A stretch of 46,058 nt of DNA from Spirochaetales bacterium (GTDB lineage: Bacteria; Spirochaetota; Spirochaetia; Sphaerochaetales; Sphaerochaetaceae): contig DUOJ01000060.1 in NCBI GenBank assembly GCA_012838895.1, positions 1-46,058 on the forward strand. The letters run 5' to 3'. The notes beneath the pieces are model-generated. The model saw only the letters and a list, made by a program, of their open reading frames with translations. It did no database searches and had not been told where the DNA came from. The position numbers and the translations under genes are program-made. Of the stretch, positions 1-6,813 are shown one piece after another (the first letter of the stretch is position 1; every line of letters starts with the position of its first letter).

Positions 1-2
1 GT

Positions 3-911
3 CAGAAAGTTATCGATTGTGCAATCTCTATGAACTATGGCAGTTATGGGAAACTTGAATCTAGTCGCAATAAAAGAGTTGTTGCTATTTGTGTTCCAAG
101 CGCTATTAGTGGTTTTTCACAATTCTATTCCTCTATCTACTGGACAGTTGAGCGAGAGTTGGCTAGTCGTGGCTATCGCTCCCTATTAACAAGTGTCTCA
201 TCGGAGATGGAGGATTCATTACAACTTCCCCCCGTATTAACCGAAAGTGATGTTTTAGGGGTAATCGTTGTTGGTACATTTGCAGAAAGTTATATTGTTA
301 AGATTTCAAGTGTCTTTAAAAATTTAGTTTTAGTTGATAGCCACTTTGTTAATTTACAAATAAATTCGGTCACAACTGCCAACCTTGAAGGGGGCTATAA
401 GGCAACTAAATTCCTTATAGAGAAAGGGTTTAAACGGATTGGATTTCTTGGGAAAATTGATGTTTTTAGAGCTTATAAAGAACGGTTTTTAGGCTACCAA
501 ATGGCTTTAGAAGAGAGTGGATTTGAAGTTAATCCCAATTTTATCCTCACTGAGGAGAACCTCTTTATCCCAGAACTAAACTTAGAAAGAATCGCCAATA
601 AAATAGAAGCAAATAAACTCTCTTCTGTATTTTGTGCCAATGACCGCCTTGCAATTAGGTTGATGGGAAAACTCCAATCTATGGGGTACAACATTCCAAA
701 AGATATCTCAATTGTCGGTTTTGATGATATTGAAAATGCCGACATTGTCTCTCCTCCACTTACCACAGTACGTGTTTCTAGAACTGAATTAGGGAAAAAA
801 GCTACCCATATTCTTATAGATTTAATCAAAGGTAAAAATTCAAATACCTCTAATATTGCAATTTATCCCAAACTTATAATCAGAAACTCTGTTTTCGATA
901 TAATCGACTAA
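3..911 (+). CDS. LacI-family transcriptional regulator, 5' end cut by window edge
   Basis: DNA-binding repressor of the LacI/GalR type, probably controlling a sugar-uptake or catabolism gene. The frame is open to the window edge, and the residues before the first ATG (position 30) read QKVIDCAISMNYGS. This matches the last helix of a LacI headpiece (V..AI..LNY), so the gene starts outside the window and the ATG at 30 is internal. What is visible is the periplasmic-binding-protein-like effector domain: strands such as RVVAICVPS, the central GGYKATKFLIEKGFKRIGFLG segment, and the C-terminal SIVGFDDIENADIVSPPLTTVRV signature typical of the family. No terminator is visible after it; a promoter begins 31 bp downstream. 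The effector cannot be told from the sequence. Confidence 0.9.
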   Translation, partial: QKVIDCAISMNYGSYGKLESSRNKRVVAICVPSAISGFSQFYSSIYWTVERELASRGYRSLLTSVSSEMEDSLQLPPVLTESDVLGVIVVGTFAESYIVKISSVFKNLVLVDSHFVNLQINSVTTANLEGGYKATKFLIEKGFKRIGFLGKIDVFRAYKERFLGYQMALEESGFEVNPNFILTEENLFIPELNLERIANKIEANKLSSVFCANDRLAIRLMGKLQSMGYNIPKDISIVGFDDIENADIVSPPLTTVRVSRTELGKKATHILIDLIKGKNSNTSNIAIYPKLIIRNSVFDIID

Positions 912-942
912 TTAAAATCGCCTAACATATATCAATTTTAGC

Positions 943-971
943 TTGACAATTGTAAATATAGGTTTTAGCAT
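943..971 (+). promoter_or_regulatory. Sigma70-type promoter downstream of the LacI gene
   Basis: Perfect -35 TTGACA (943-948), 17-base spacer, -10 TAGCAT (966-971; 4 of 6). A strong ribosome binding site (GGAGGA, 1001-1006) and ATG (1013) follow. It would once have driven the gene next to the LacI regulator, which is now only a fragment. I see no clear LacI-type operator palindrome over it. Confidence 0.65.
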
Positions 972-1012
972 CAGATTGTTGATATTTCTATCAAACTATA
1001 GGAGGAAACAAG

Positions 1013-1078
1013 ATGAGGAAAAAGTTGATTCTTGTGATTTTGGTAATCTTAATGGTTGGCCTAAAAATATTGCCTTAA
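1013..1078 (+). pseudogene. 21-residue signal-peptide-like ORF, remnant of an exported protein gene
   Basis: The ATG at 1013 has a very good ribosome binding site (GGAGGA six bases upstream). It encodes MRKKLILVILVILMVGLKI and then LP and stop: positively charged start and long hydrophobic core, like the signal peptide of an ABC-type substrate-binding protein. The frame stops at TAA 1076-1078. Position after a LacI-type regulator fits a lost sugar-binding protein, but that is inference. The downstream sequence continues in another frame with an unrelated protein family, so this looks like the left side of a deletion junction. Confidence 0.5.
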
Positions 1079-1275
1079 TGGGAAATTTACACACAACCGA
1101 CACGATGCTCTATGGGACACCTGATGAGGTCTATAAAGCCTCTCTTAAAGCGATGGAACAGGCCAAAGAGGGGGGTGGGTTTATCCTAAGTACAGGTGAC
1201 CAGTGCCCTTACGCAACTCCTGATGAAAATATCTTTGCTATGCTTCAAGCAGTTGAAGATAGCGGTTATTACTGA
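1057..1275 (+). pseudogene. C-terminal fragment of a uroporphyrinogen-decarboxylase-family protein
   Basis: The translated frame contains GNLHTTDTMLYGTPDEVYKA, then GGGFILSTGDQCPYATPDEN, then a C-terminal helix AMLQAVEDSGYY. This is the closing part of the URO-D/corrinoid-methyltransferase family (a G-N-x-(D/H) strand, a GTPEEV helix, and the GGG-(F/Y)-ILS-(T/P)-G plus TP-EN signature). Only about 70 residues remain of an expected 330-380; the N-terminal barrel is missing and the natural C-terminus is kept. An in-frame ATG at 1078 overlaps the stop of the signal-peptide ORF (TAATG), so the scrap could be translated by re-initiation, but it lacks most of the active site. Best read as a decayed gene. 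Confidence 0.65.
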
Positions 1276-1292
1276 TAAATGGACCCTTCTCC

Positions 1293-1322
1293 TTGACACT
1301 CAAAAGAGCCTTATGGTAGGGT
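1293..1322 (+). promoter_or_regulatory. Promoter of the rpsF operon
   Basis: TTGACA (1293-1298), 18-base spacer, TAGGGT (1317-1322) with an extended -10 TG (1315-1316 region reads TATGG). The same TTGACA-N13-TATGGTAG arrangement precedes the tRNA-Val gene at 38073. It lies directly after the decarboxylase scrap and 55 bases before rpsF. Confidence 0.55.
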
Positions 1323-1329
1323 AAACAGA

Positions 1330-1372
1330 CCTCTTTATCCACTGTGAGTGGATCAATTAGTCCGTAAGGAGG
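1330..1372 (+). promoter_or_regulatory. Structured rpsF leader, candidate S6:S18 autoregulatory element
   Basis: Positions 1330-1337 (CCTCTTTA) pair with 1365-1372 (TAAGGAGG, the ribosome binding site) over 8 bp with one G-U. Inside is a second hairpin, TCCACT/AGTGGA (1338-1343 with 1347-1352; 3-base loop). The 3' internal loop (1353-1364) ends in CCG directly beside the sequestering stem. Known S6:S18-binding leaders of rpsF mRNAs have two stems and a conserved CCG at this side. The pairing is seen in the sequence; the protein binding is inference. Confidence 0.55.
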
Positions 1373-1376
1373 AACT

Positions 1377-1658
1377 ATGCGAAAGTACGAATTTACTATC
1401 ATCTTCAATCCAGATGAAGATGCCACAGAGCAAGGTCTCACCCGAGTATTAGCTGAATTAGAGGCAGCTAAGGTTGAGATTACCAAGCAAGATGACATGG
1501 GGGTCAAAACCTTGGCCTATCCCATCCACAAACACGAGACAGGACACTACTTTTACTTCGAGTTAAATGCTGATCCTGCTACCATTAACACCTTTAACAA
1601 CTCTTTTAGATTGATGCACCCCGTCTTAAAATTCTTGTTTGTCCTTAAGAGTAAGTAA
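1377..1658 (+). CDS. rpsF: Small-subunit ribosomal protein S6
   Basis: S6 binds the central domain of 16S rRNA as a heterodimer with S18. The 93-residue product has the usual start MRKYEFTIIFNPD and the ferredoxin-like fold typical of the family, with KTLAYPIHKHETGHYFYFEL in the middle and the basic C-terminal FRLMHPVLKFLFVLKSK region. Length is normal. Start chosen at the ATG 4 bases after AAGGAGG. First gene of a + strand operon with ssb, rpsR, a membrane protein, rplI and dnaB, the arrangement known in many bacteria. Its leader can fold so as to block translation (see 1330-1372). Confidence 0.97.
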   Translation: MRKYEFTIIFNPDEDATEQGLTRVLAELEAAKVEITKQDDMGVKTLAYPIHKHETGHYFYFELNADPATINTFNNSFRLMHPVLKFLFVLKSK

Positions 1659-1681
1659 AATAATTAAAGGGAGTTAATATT

Positions 1682-2131
1682 ATGGCAAATGACACTAATA
1701 TTGTTGTGCTCATCGGCCGTCTCACCCGAGACTCCGAATTGAAGTACACCAGCGGCGGCACTGCTGTTAGCCGTTTCTCGATTGCTGTTAACCGTATGAA
1801 GAGGTCCGGAGACCAGCGTGAAGAGGAGGTGAGTTTCTTCGATATCGTTGTTTGGGGAAAATTTGCTGAAGTCCTAAACCCCTATTTAACCCGCGGAAAG
1901 CAGGTGTGTGTCGAAGGGGAGTTGCGACAGAGCAGATGGGAACAAGATGGACAGAGTCGTAGTCGGGTAGAAGTAGTGGCTAGAAACCTCCAACTTTTGG
2001 GTGGTGGACCCTCTTCAGATGTCGACATGCCATCAGACAATAGAAGCAGAGAGAGGAACTCCTCTCAAACCGCGTCACCAATGCAGGGCTTTCCCGGCCC
2101 CGAACAATTTGATGACGACATTCCGTTTTAG
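1682..2131 (+). CDS. ssb: Single-stranded DNA-binding protein
   Basis: Binds and protects single-stranded DNA during replication, repair and recombination. The 149 residues contain an OB fold (about residues 5-108, with VVLIGRLTRDSELKYTSGG and the conserved VSFFDIVVWGKFAE strand). A Ser/Arg/Gln-rich flexible linker follows, ending in the acidic tip DDDIPF that recruits partner proteins. Length is slightly short of E. coli SSB because of a short linker. It starts 23 bases after rpsF with a GGGAG ribosome binding site. Placement between rpsF and rpsR is the common bacterial order. Confidence 0.97.
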   Translation: MANDTNIVVLIGRLTRDSELKYTSGGTAVSRFSIAVNRMKRSGDQREEEVSFFDIVVWGKFAEVLNPYLTRGKQVCVEGELRQSRWEQDGQSRSRVEVVARNLQLLGGGPSSDVDMPSDNRSRERNSSQTASPMQGFPGPEQFDDDIPF

Positions 2132-2152
2132 AAACTTAAATAGGAGAAAATT

Positions 2153-2473
2153 ATGCGTGAACGCGATAATAGAGAGATGAACATGGACGACTCCGGCGAC
2201 GGAAGAGGTGGATTTCAACGTGACCGTCGTGGCGGTGGAGCAGCAGCTGGTCCTGGACGCAGAGGTCCGTATCGAAGAAAAGTTTGTAAGTTCTGCACCC
2301 AAAATGTGGTAGCCGATTACAAACACCCCGATTTCCTACGCCGCTATATTACTGAACGGGGGAAAATTCTCCCCAGTAGAATTACCGGGACTTGTGCTAA
2401 ACACCAGAGAGCTTTGACAACCGAGATTAAGCGGGCCAGAGTATTGGCCTATCTCCCCTTTGATCGCAAATAG
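2153..2473 (+). CDS. rpsR: Small-subunit ribosomal protein S18 with long basic N-terminal extension
   Basis: S18 pairs with S6 on the platform of the 30S subunit. The conserved part is residues 43-106 (KVCKFC, then [29 protein letters not shown], and [12 protein letters not shown]). It keeps a CxxC and a CxxH, so it is a C+ (zinc-ribbon-like) S18. The first 42 residues are a Gly/Arg/Asp-rich low-complexity extension not found in most S18 proteins (usually 75-85 residues in total). The ATG at 2153 has a good AGGAGA site, which supports the extension being translated; internal ATGs at codons 10 and 12 are less well placed. Confidence 0.95.
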   Translation: MRERDNREMNMDDSGDGRGGFQRDRRGGGAAAGPGRRGPYRRKVCKFCTQNVVADYKHPDFLRRYITERGKILPSRITGTCAKHQRALTTEIKRARVLAYLPFDRK

Positions 2474-2482
2474 GGGTTAATT

Positions 2483-3433
2483 ATGGACCAGCAAACTGGA
2501 ACGATGATCAAGTCGGGAGTCATAGCTACCATCTTAGCCCTTGTTCTCTATAAGATGGGTGTCTCTTCCCCCTTGTTTATCTTACCGCTGCTGTTTTTTG
2601 CACCTAAGTTTAAACCAAATATCTGGGCAGTTGTTCCGGTAGCTTTGGTTTTGGCGATTTTGTTAGCCTATAACTTGATTGGTACAAGCGACCTGTGGCG
2701 CTCCTCCTCAACAATAGGGGTACTTTTGGTGGGACTCTATTTCCCCATCTCCTCCCTTGTTGGAGCCGGCATTTGGATTTTACTTGGCGAGCGGAGGATG
2801 TTGACTAAACTCCTCTCTGCCTCAGCTTTTGCAACTGCCGCTGGGTTTGGCCTTGTCTATTGGTTGAGTTTAGGGGGACCGGTCGCTACTGCTACTGGAG
2901 AGCTCTATCAGAGGACGATAGGGGTACTTATCTCTACCGTTTTCGGTGGAGAGATGCCAATGGGGCTTACGACTGAGGCAATTTTCCAAGCGATAGTCTC
3001 ACTCTTAAAGAGGGGATTTCTCCCCATGTTTGTGGGACAGTTTGGATTTTGTGCCCTCTTAAGTACCATTCTCATCCACCGAGGAGATAGCTCCTTTCAA
3101 GCTAGGATGACGAATTGGAAGCTGAGTGAGAACTTTGTGTGGCTCTTTTTGGGAGCCTGGAGTCTCGTTTTGGTTTCACTTGTGGTGAAAATCCCATTTT
3201 TCGATATCGTTGGGTGGAATGTTGCTTTGGCGACAACGCTACTCTACATGGTGCAGGGAGTCTCTATTGTAGCCATGTTTTTCAGGAGGAAAAATCCCAA
3301 TGTCACGGCGACAAGGGTTTTTGTCCTCGCCCTTATCTCGGCCTTTTTGCCCGGGATAAACTTGGTCATTTGGATCGCCCTCCCACTTCTTGGGGTGGCA
3401 GAGACATGGATCAACTTTAGAAAGAATAGTTAA
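2483..3433 (+). CDS. DUF2232 (YybS-like) integral membrane protein
   Basis: A 316-residue polytopic membrane protein with about eight hydrophobic segments, several before residue 130 and the rest spread to the C-terminus. Family recognition rests on overall pattern and place: DUF2232/YybS proteins sit between rpsR and rplI in Firmicutes and other phyla, exactly as here. No catalytic motif is visible and the function of the family is not established to my knowledge. Ribosome binding site AGGGGTT; spacing 9 bases after rpsR and 14 before rplI indicate co-transcription. Confidence 0.75.
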   Translation: MDQQTGTMIKSGVIATILALVLYKMGVSSPLFILPLLFFAPKFKPNIWAVVPVALVLAILLAYNLIGTSDLWRSSSTIGVLLVGLYFPISSLVGAGIWILLGERRMLTKLLSASAFATAAGFGLVYWLSLGGPVATATGELYQRTIGVLISTVFGGEMPMGLTTEAIFQAIVSLLKRGFLPMFVGQFGFCALLSTILIHRGDSSFQARMTNWKLSENFVWLFLGAWSLVLVSLVVKIPFFDIVGWNVALATTLLYMVQGVSIVAMFFRRKNPNVTATRVFVLALISAFLPGINLVIWIALPLLGVAETWINFRKNS

Positions 3434-3447
3434 GGAGAGCAGGTTTT

Positions 3448-4053
3448 ATGAAATTAATATTGAATCAAGATGTTCACAACCTCGGTGAAGAGGGCGATGT
3501 GGTCGTTGTTAAAAGGGGTTATGGACGCAACTACCTCTTACCCCAAGGGTTAGCAGTCCCCTTTAATAGACAAAACCAAGCCTTATTTGCCAGTCGTGCA
3601 GAGATTATTGAGAAACGCAAAGAGGAGAAACGCCAAGCTGCCGCTTCCCTCAAAGATCGCATTGATGAGATGACAATTACAATCCTCGTCTCAGCTGGAG
3701 AGTCTGGCAGACTCTTTGGTTCAGTCACCAATACTATGGTCCAAGAGGCCTTAGCTAAAGAGGGGATTGAAGTTGAGAAGAAGAGAATTGAGGTCCCCTC
3801 CCACGCCATCAAAATGGTGGGTGAGTACAAGATCAATGTCAGGCTCTACGAAGGGGAGAATGCAGTTCTCTCTATCGATGTAACTAGTGAAGCCATTCTC
3901 AAGAAGCGTGAAGCTGATAAATTAGCCGCTGAAGAGGCTGCCGCAAAAGCTGCTGCTAAAGAGGCTGCTGCTGAAAAAGCTGCCGTTGAAGAGGTTGTAG
4001 TTGAAGAAGAGAGCGTTGTAGAAGAAGAAGTAGCTGAAGAAAACGAGGAGTAG
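3448..4053 (+). CDS. rplI: Large-subunit ribosomal protein L9 with Ala/Glu-rich C-terminal tail
   Basis: L9 is a two-domain protein projecting from the L1 stalk base and helps keep reading frame. Residues 1-50 are the N-terminal 23S-binding domain (MKLILNQDVHNLGEEGDVVV, then GYGRNYLLPQGLA), followed by the connecting helix (about 50-75) and C-terminal domain (to about 150, GRLFGSVTN present). After residue 150 comes a tail of about 50 residues made almost only of Ala, Lys and Glu/Val, ending in an acidic run, beyond the usual ~148-residue length. Ribosome binding site AAGGAG about 10 bases upstream. Fourth r-protein/replication gene of the operon, 7 bases before dnaB. Confidence 0.96.
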   Translation: MKLILNQDVHNLGEEGDVVVVKRGYGRNYLLPQGLAVPFNRQNQALFASRAEIIEKRKEEKRQAAASLKDRIDEMTITILVSAGESGRLFGSVTNTMVQEALAKEGIEVEKKRIEVPSHAIKMVGEYKINVRLYEGENAVLSIDVTSEAILKKREADKLAAEEAAAKAAAKEAAAEKAAVEEVVVEEESVVEEEVAEENEE

Positions 4054-4060
4054 GGTAGCT

Positions 4061-5452
4061 ATGGCATCATCTGGAAGGATACCTCCCCATAACGATAGTG
4101 CTGAAAGGGCTGTGCTTGGCGCCATTTTAATGAGCGCCAACGCCTATAGCGAAGTTACCGAGGTGTTACGCAAAGATGATTTTTACAAACCTAATCATCA
4201 AGCCCTCTTTGATGCCATCCTCACTTTCCACCAAGATAACGTCTCTCAAGCAATCGACTTAATCACAATCACTGAACACCTAAAGGCCAAAAACCTCCTC
4301 GCCCTGTGCGGGGGCTTGGCCTATGTTGCCTCTCTAACTAGCGATGTTCCAACAACCGCCAATGCCATCTACTACGCTAAGATAGTGAAGGCTAATGCCA
4401 TGCGTCGCTCTCTCTTGGAGTTGAGTGGCAAGATGAGGGAAGATGTCTTTGATGAATCACAAGATATTGCCCTCATTATGGATGAAAATGAGCGACTAAT
4501 GAGCGACTTGCAAGCCTACAGTGGAACCTTCACCGATAGATACGTAGAGAGCTCAACTTTAATTAACGAAACAGTTCAAAATCTGGTTTACCGCGCTGAG
4601 CACGGTAATGAGAACGCAATAAAGTCTGGTTTTAGCCAACTCGATGAGATGACGGGAGGTTTCTTCCCCTCTGAATTTATTGTAATTGGGGCACGCCCCT
4701 CGGTTGGAAAGACCGCCTTTGCCATCTCTATGGCGATTAACATGGCGATTCACAACAAAATTCCGGTAGGCTTTTTCTCAGCGGAAATGACTAGCATGGC
4801 AATAATGGAGCGAATCTTAGCAGCTGAAGCGATGGTTGATGCTAAAAGAATCCGTAAAGCAATTTTACGCTCCCAAGATATGGTGAGCATTGTTGATGCA
4901 GCGAGTAGAATTTACGAGGGAAAACTCTTTATCCAAGACACCCCCAATATTAAACTCCTCGATTTGCGCTCCCAAGCAAGACGGATGAAGCGGGAACAAG
5001 ATATTAAAATCCTTTTTATCGACTATATTGGTCTTATAAACCCCGAAGCGAGCCCTGGAGTGCCCCGCCATGAGCAGGTGGCTGAGATTTCTCGTTCCCT
5101 TAAAGCCCTCTCCCGCGAACTCCAAATACCAATTGTAGCTCTCTCCCAAGTCTCACGCGATGCTGAGGGGAAGGAGCCCAACTTAGCCAATCTTCGTGAC
5201 TCAGGTTCGGTAGAGCAAGATGCTGACGTCGTTATCTTCCTCCACCGCGATCGACTCGCCGATTTAACCGACCACACCTCGGACCGCAATGGAGAGCAAG
5301 AGCGCTCCCCAATCTTTATCGAAGGGTTCCCTGTGCAAGAGACAAAAGTAATTTTAGCTAAACAGCGCCATGGTGAAACGGGAATTATTACGATGGGATT
5401 CCAAAATCAGCTGGTCCGTTTTGTTGAGATGGAGCACCACCTAGCCCCCTAA
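4061..5452 (+). CDS. dnaB: Replicative DNA helicase DnaB
   Basis: Hexameric 5'-3' helicase that unwinds DNA at the replication fork and recruits primase. 463 residues, normal length. N-terminal helical domain (RIPPHNDSAERAVLGAILM signature near residue 5-25) and a RecA-like C-terminal domain with Walker A GARPSVGKTA (about residue 210), Walker B ILFIDYIGL (about 322), and the downstream DADVVIFLHRD and KQRHGETG motifs. Last gene of the rpsF operon; its 3' end overlaps the convergent rseP gene by 12 bp, leaving no room for a terminator. No intein. Confidence 0.97.
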   Translation: MASSGRIPPHNDSAERAVLGAILMSANAYSEVTEVLRKDDFYKPNHQALFDAILTFHQDNVSQAIDLITITEHLKAKNLLALCGGLAYVASLTSDVPTTANAIYYAKIVKANAMRRSLLELSGKMREDVFDESQDIALIMDENERLMSDLQAYSGTFTDRYVESSTLINETVQNLVYRAEHGNENAIKSGFSQLDEMTGGFFPSEFIVIGARPSVGKTAFAISMAINMAIHNKIPVGFFSAEMTSMAIMERILAAEAMVDAKRIRKAILRSQDMVSIVDAASRIYEGKLFIQDTPNIKLLDLRSQARRMKREQDIKILFIDYIGLINPEASPGVPRHEQVAEISRSLKALSRELQIPIVALSQVSRDAEGKEPNLANLRDSGSVEQDADVVIFLHRDRLADLTDHTSDRNGEQERSPIFIEGFPVQETKVILAKQRHGETGIITMGFQNQLVRFVEMEHHLAP

Positions 5453-6811
5453 AAAGAGGAATCTAAAATCTCCTAAAATTACAAAGACCATTAAGAGGAC
5501 TAAAATGATGAGCCCCACTGCTTGTGTTTTAACATAGAGACGCACACTGAGACTGCGCCCCCTTAGCAGTTCAATTAGATTGAGGATAATAGCCCCACCA
5601 TCAAGACCAGGTAGCGGTAAGAGGTTAGCAATAGCCAGTGAAGCACTGACAAGGGCTAAGAGGTGGACCAGTGAGCTGAAGCCACTTCGGCGACTCTCCC
5701 CAATGATATAAGAGATGCGGATTGGTCCCCCCACCACCTCATCAAACTTAAAGGCCCCCTTGAAGATCTTAGGAAAGAGGAGGAGGGTCTCTTTTATGGA
5801 GTGATACTCTTCCAAGAACCCCATTTTAATCGCCTTCCAAAGGGGGGAGCCCGGTTGTTTAACTTGGTTGCGCTCAAAGGTGAAGCCAACCTTAATAAGA
5901 CCTTGGCTATCGATTTGGGGGTTGTAGGTAATCTCTCTAATATTTCCACCAATATCTTCCACTTTAAGTATTATAGGGGCCTCTTGGTGGGTTAACTCTT
6001 CTAAAAAGTCGAGGGCGTTAGTGACAGTAACCCCTTCAATTTCTACAATTTGGTCACCGGGGGTGAGGGAGGCGAGAGCTTCAGGAGAGAGGGGGTCGAC
6101 CTCGGCCACCCGGTTAGAGAGGAAGACACTCACTCCGAACAATACTTTACCAGCAGCTTCATCCCATTCACCGCTAGTCGTTCTTTTAATCTCTTCGCCC
6201 TGGCGTAGGAGGGTGAACTCAACCACCTCTTCCACCCTCTTTTTACTCAACTCTGTTTGAATGGTGTAGAAATCGGGAGTCTCCACTCCATCAATCTTAA
6301 CAATTGTATCACCCGTGAGAATTCCAGCTTCCTCGGCTGCGACCCTCTCATCGCCACTAAGGCCAAAGAGGGTGGGGTAGTCGCTACTCACCACTACCTG
6401 GTTAGAGTCGTCCCAGCCAAGGGAGGGGAGGGCAAAGAAGAGGATAAAGAGGAGAAGGGCAAAGAGAAGATTGAAAAGCGGTCCTCCCAAATAGGTTAAT
6501 ATCCTTTTAAAAGGGTGGGCTTTAAAGAGGGAGCCCTCTTGGGCCCCTTTAAGGTAGTCGTCTCCCCTATCTAGAGCCTCCTTCAGCTCATCGGCCCCTT
6601 TGAGGCGGCAGTATCCCCCAAGTGGAAAGATGTTGAGCCTTATTTCAGTTCTCCCACTTTGCCACTTTTTGAGGGCTTTTCCAAAACCAATGGCAAAGAC
6701 CTCCACCTCAATTTTCAAAAGACGCGCCATCACAAAGTGCCCCGCCTCGTGGATTGTAATCATCAAGGCTAAGGCCAACAACCCAATTAGAAGGGAGAGG
6801 AGGGTTGCCAT
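5441..6811 (-). CDS. rseP: Site-2 zinc metalloprotease of the RseP family
   Basis: Intramembrane protease that cleaves transmembrane anti-sigma factors or signal peptides. Zinc motif HEAGH (residues 21-25) in the first membrane helix and the third zinc ligand region LLPLPGLDGG near the C-terminus. Two PDZ-like domains lie between (around residues 130-310) and a PLWKAIKMGFLEEYHSI segment before the final helices. The frame extends to a TTG at 6829, but the ATG at 6811 is 8 bases after a GGGAG site and 2 bases after the dxr stop, so I take the ATG (456 residues). Last gene of the rpsB-to-rseP run, converging on dnaB. Confidence 0.94.
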   Translation of the reverse strand: MATLLSLLIGLLALALMITIHEAGHFVMARLLKIEVEVFAIGFGKALKKWQSGRTEIRLNIFPLGGYCRLKGADELKEALDRGDDYLKGAQEGSLFKAHPFKRILTYLGGPLFNLLFALLLFILFFALPSLGWDDSNQVVVSSDYPTLFGLSGDERVAAEEAGILTGDTIVKIDGVETPDFYTIQTELSKKRVEEVVEFTLLRQGEEIKRTTSGEWDEAAGKVLFGVSVFLSNRVAEVDPLSPEALASLTPGDQIVEIEGVTVTNALDFLEELTHQEAPIILKVEDIGGNIREITYNPQIDSQGLIKVGFTFERNQVKQPGSPLWKAIKMGFLEEYHSIKETLLLFPKIFKGAFKFDEVVGGPIRISYIIGESRRSGFSSLVHLLALVSASLAIANLLPLPGLDGGAIILNLIELLRGRSLSVRLYVKTQAVGLIILVLLMVFVILGDFRFLFLGG

Positions 6812-6813
6812 AA

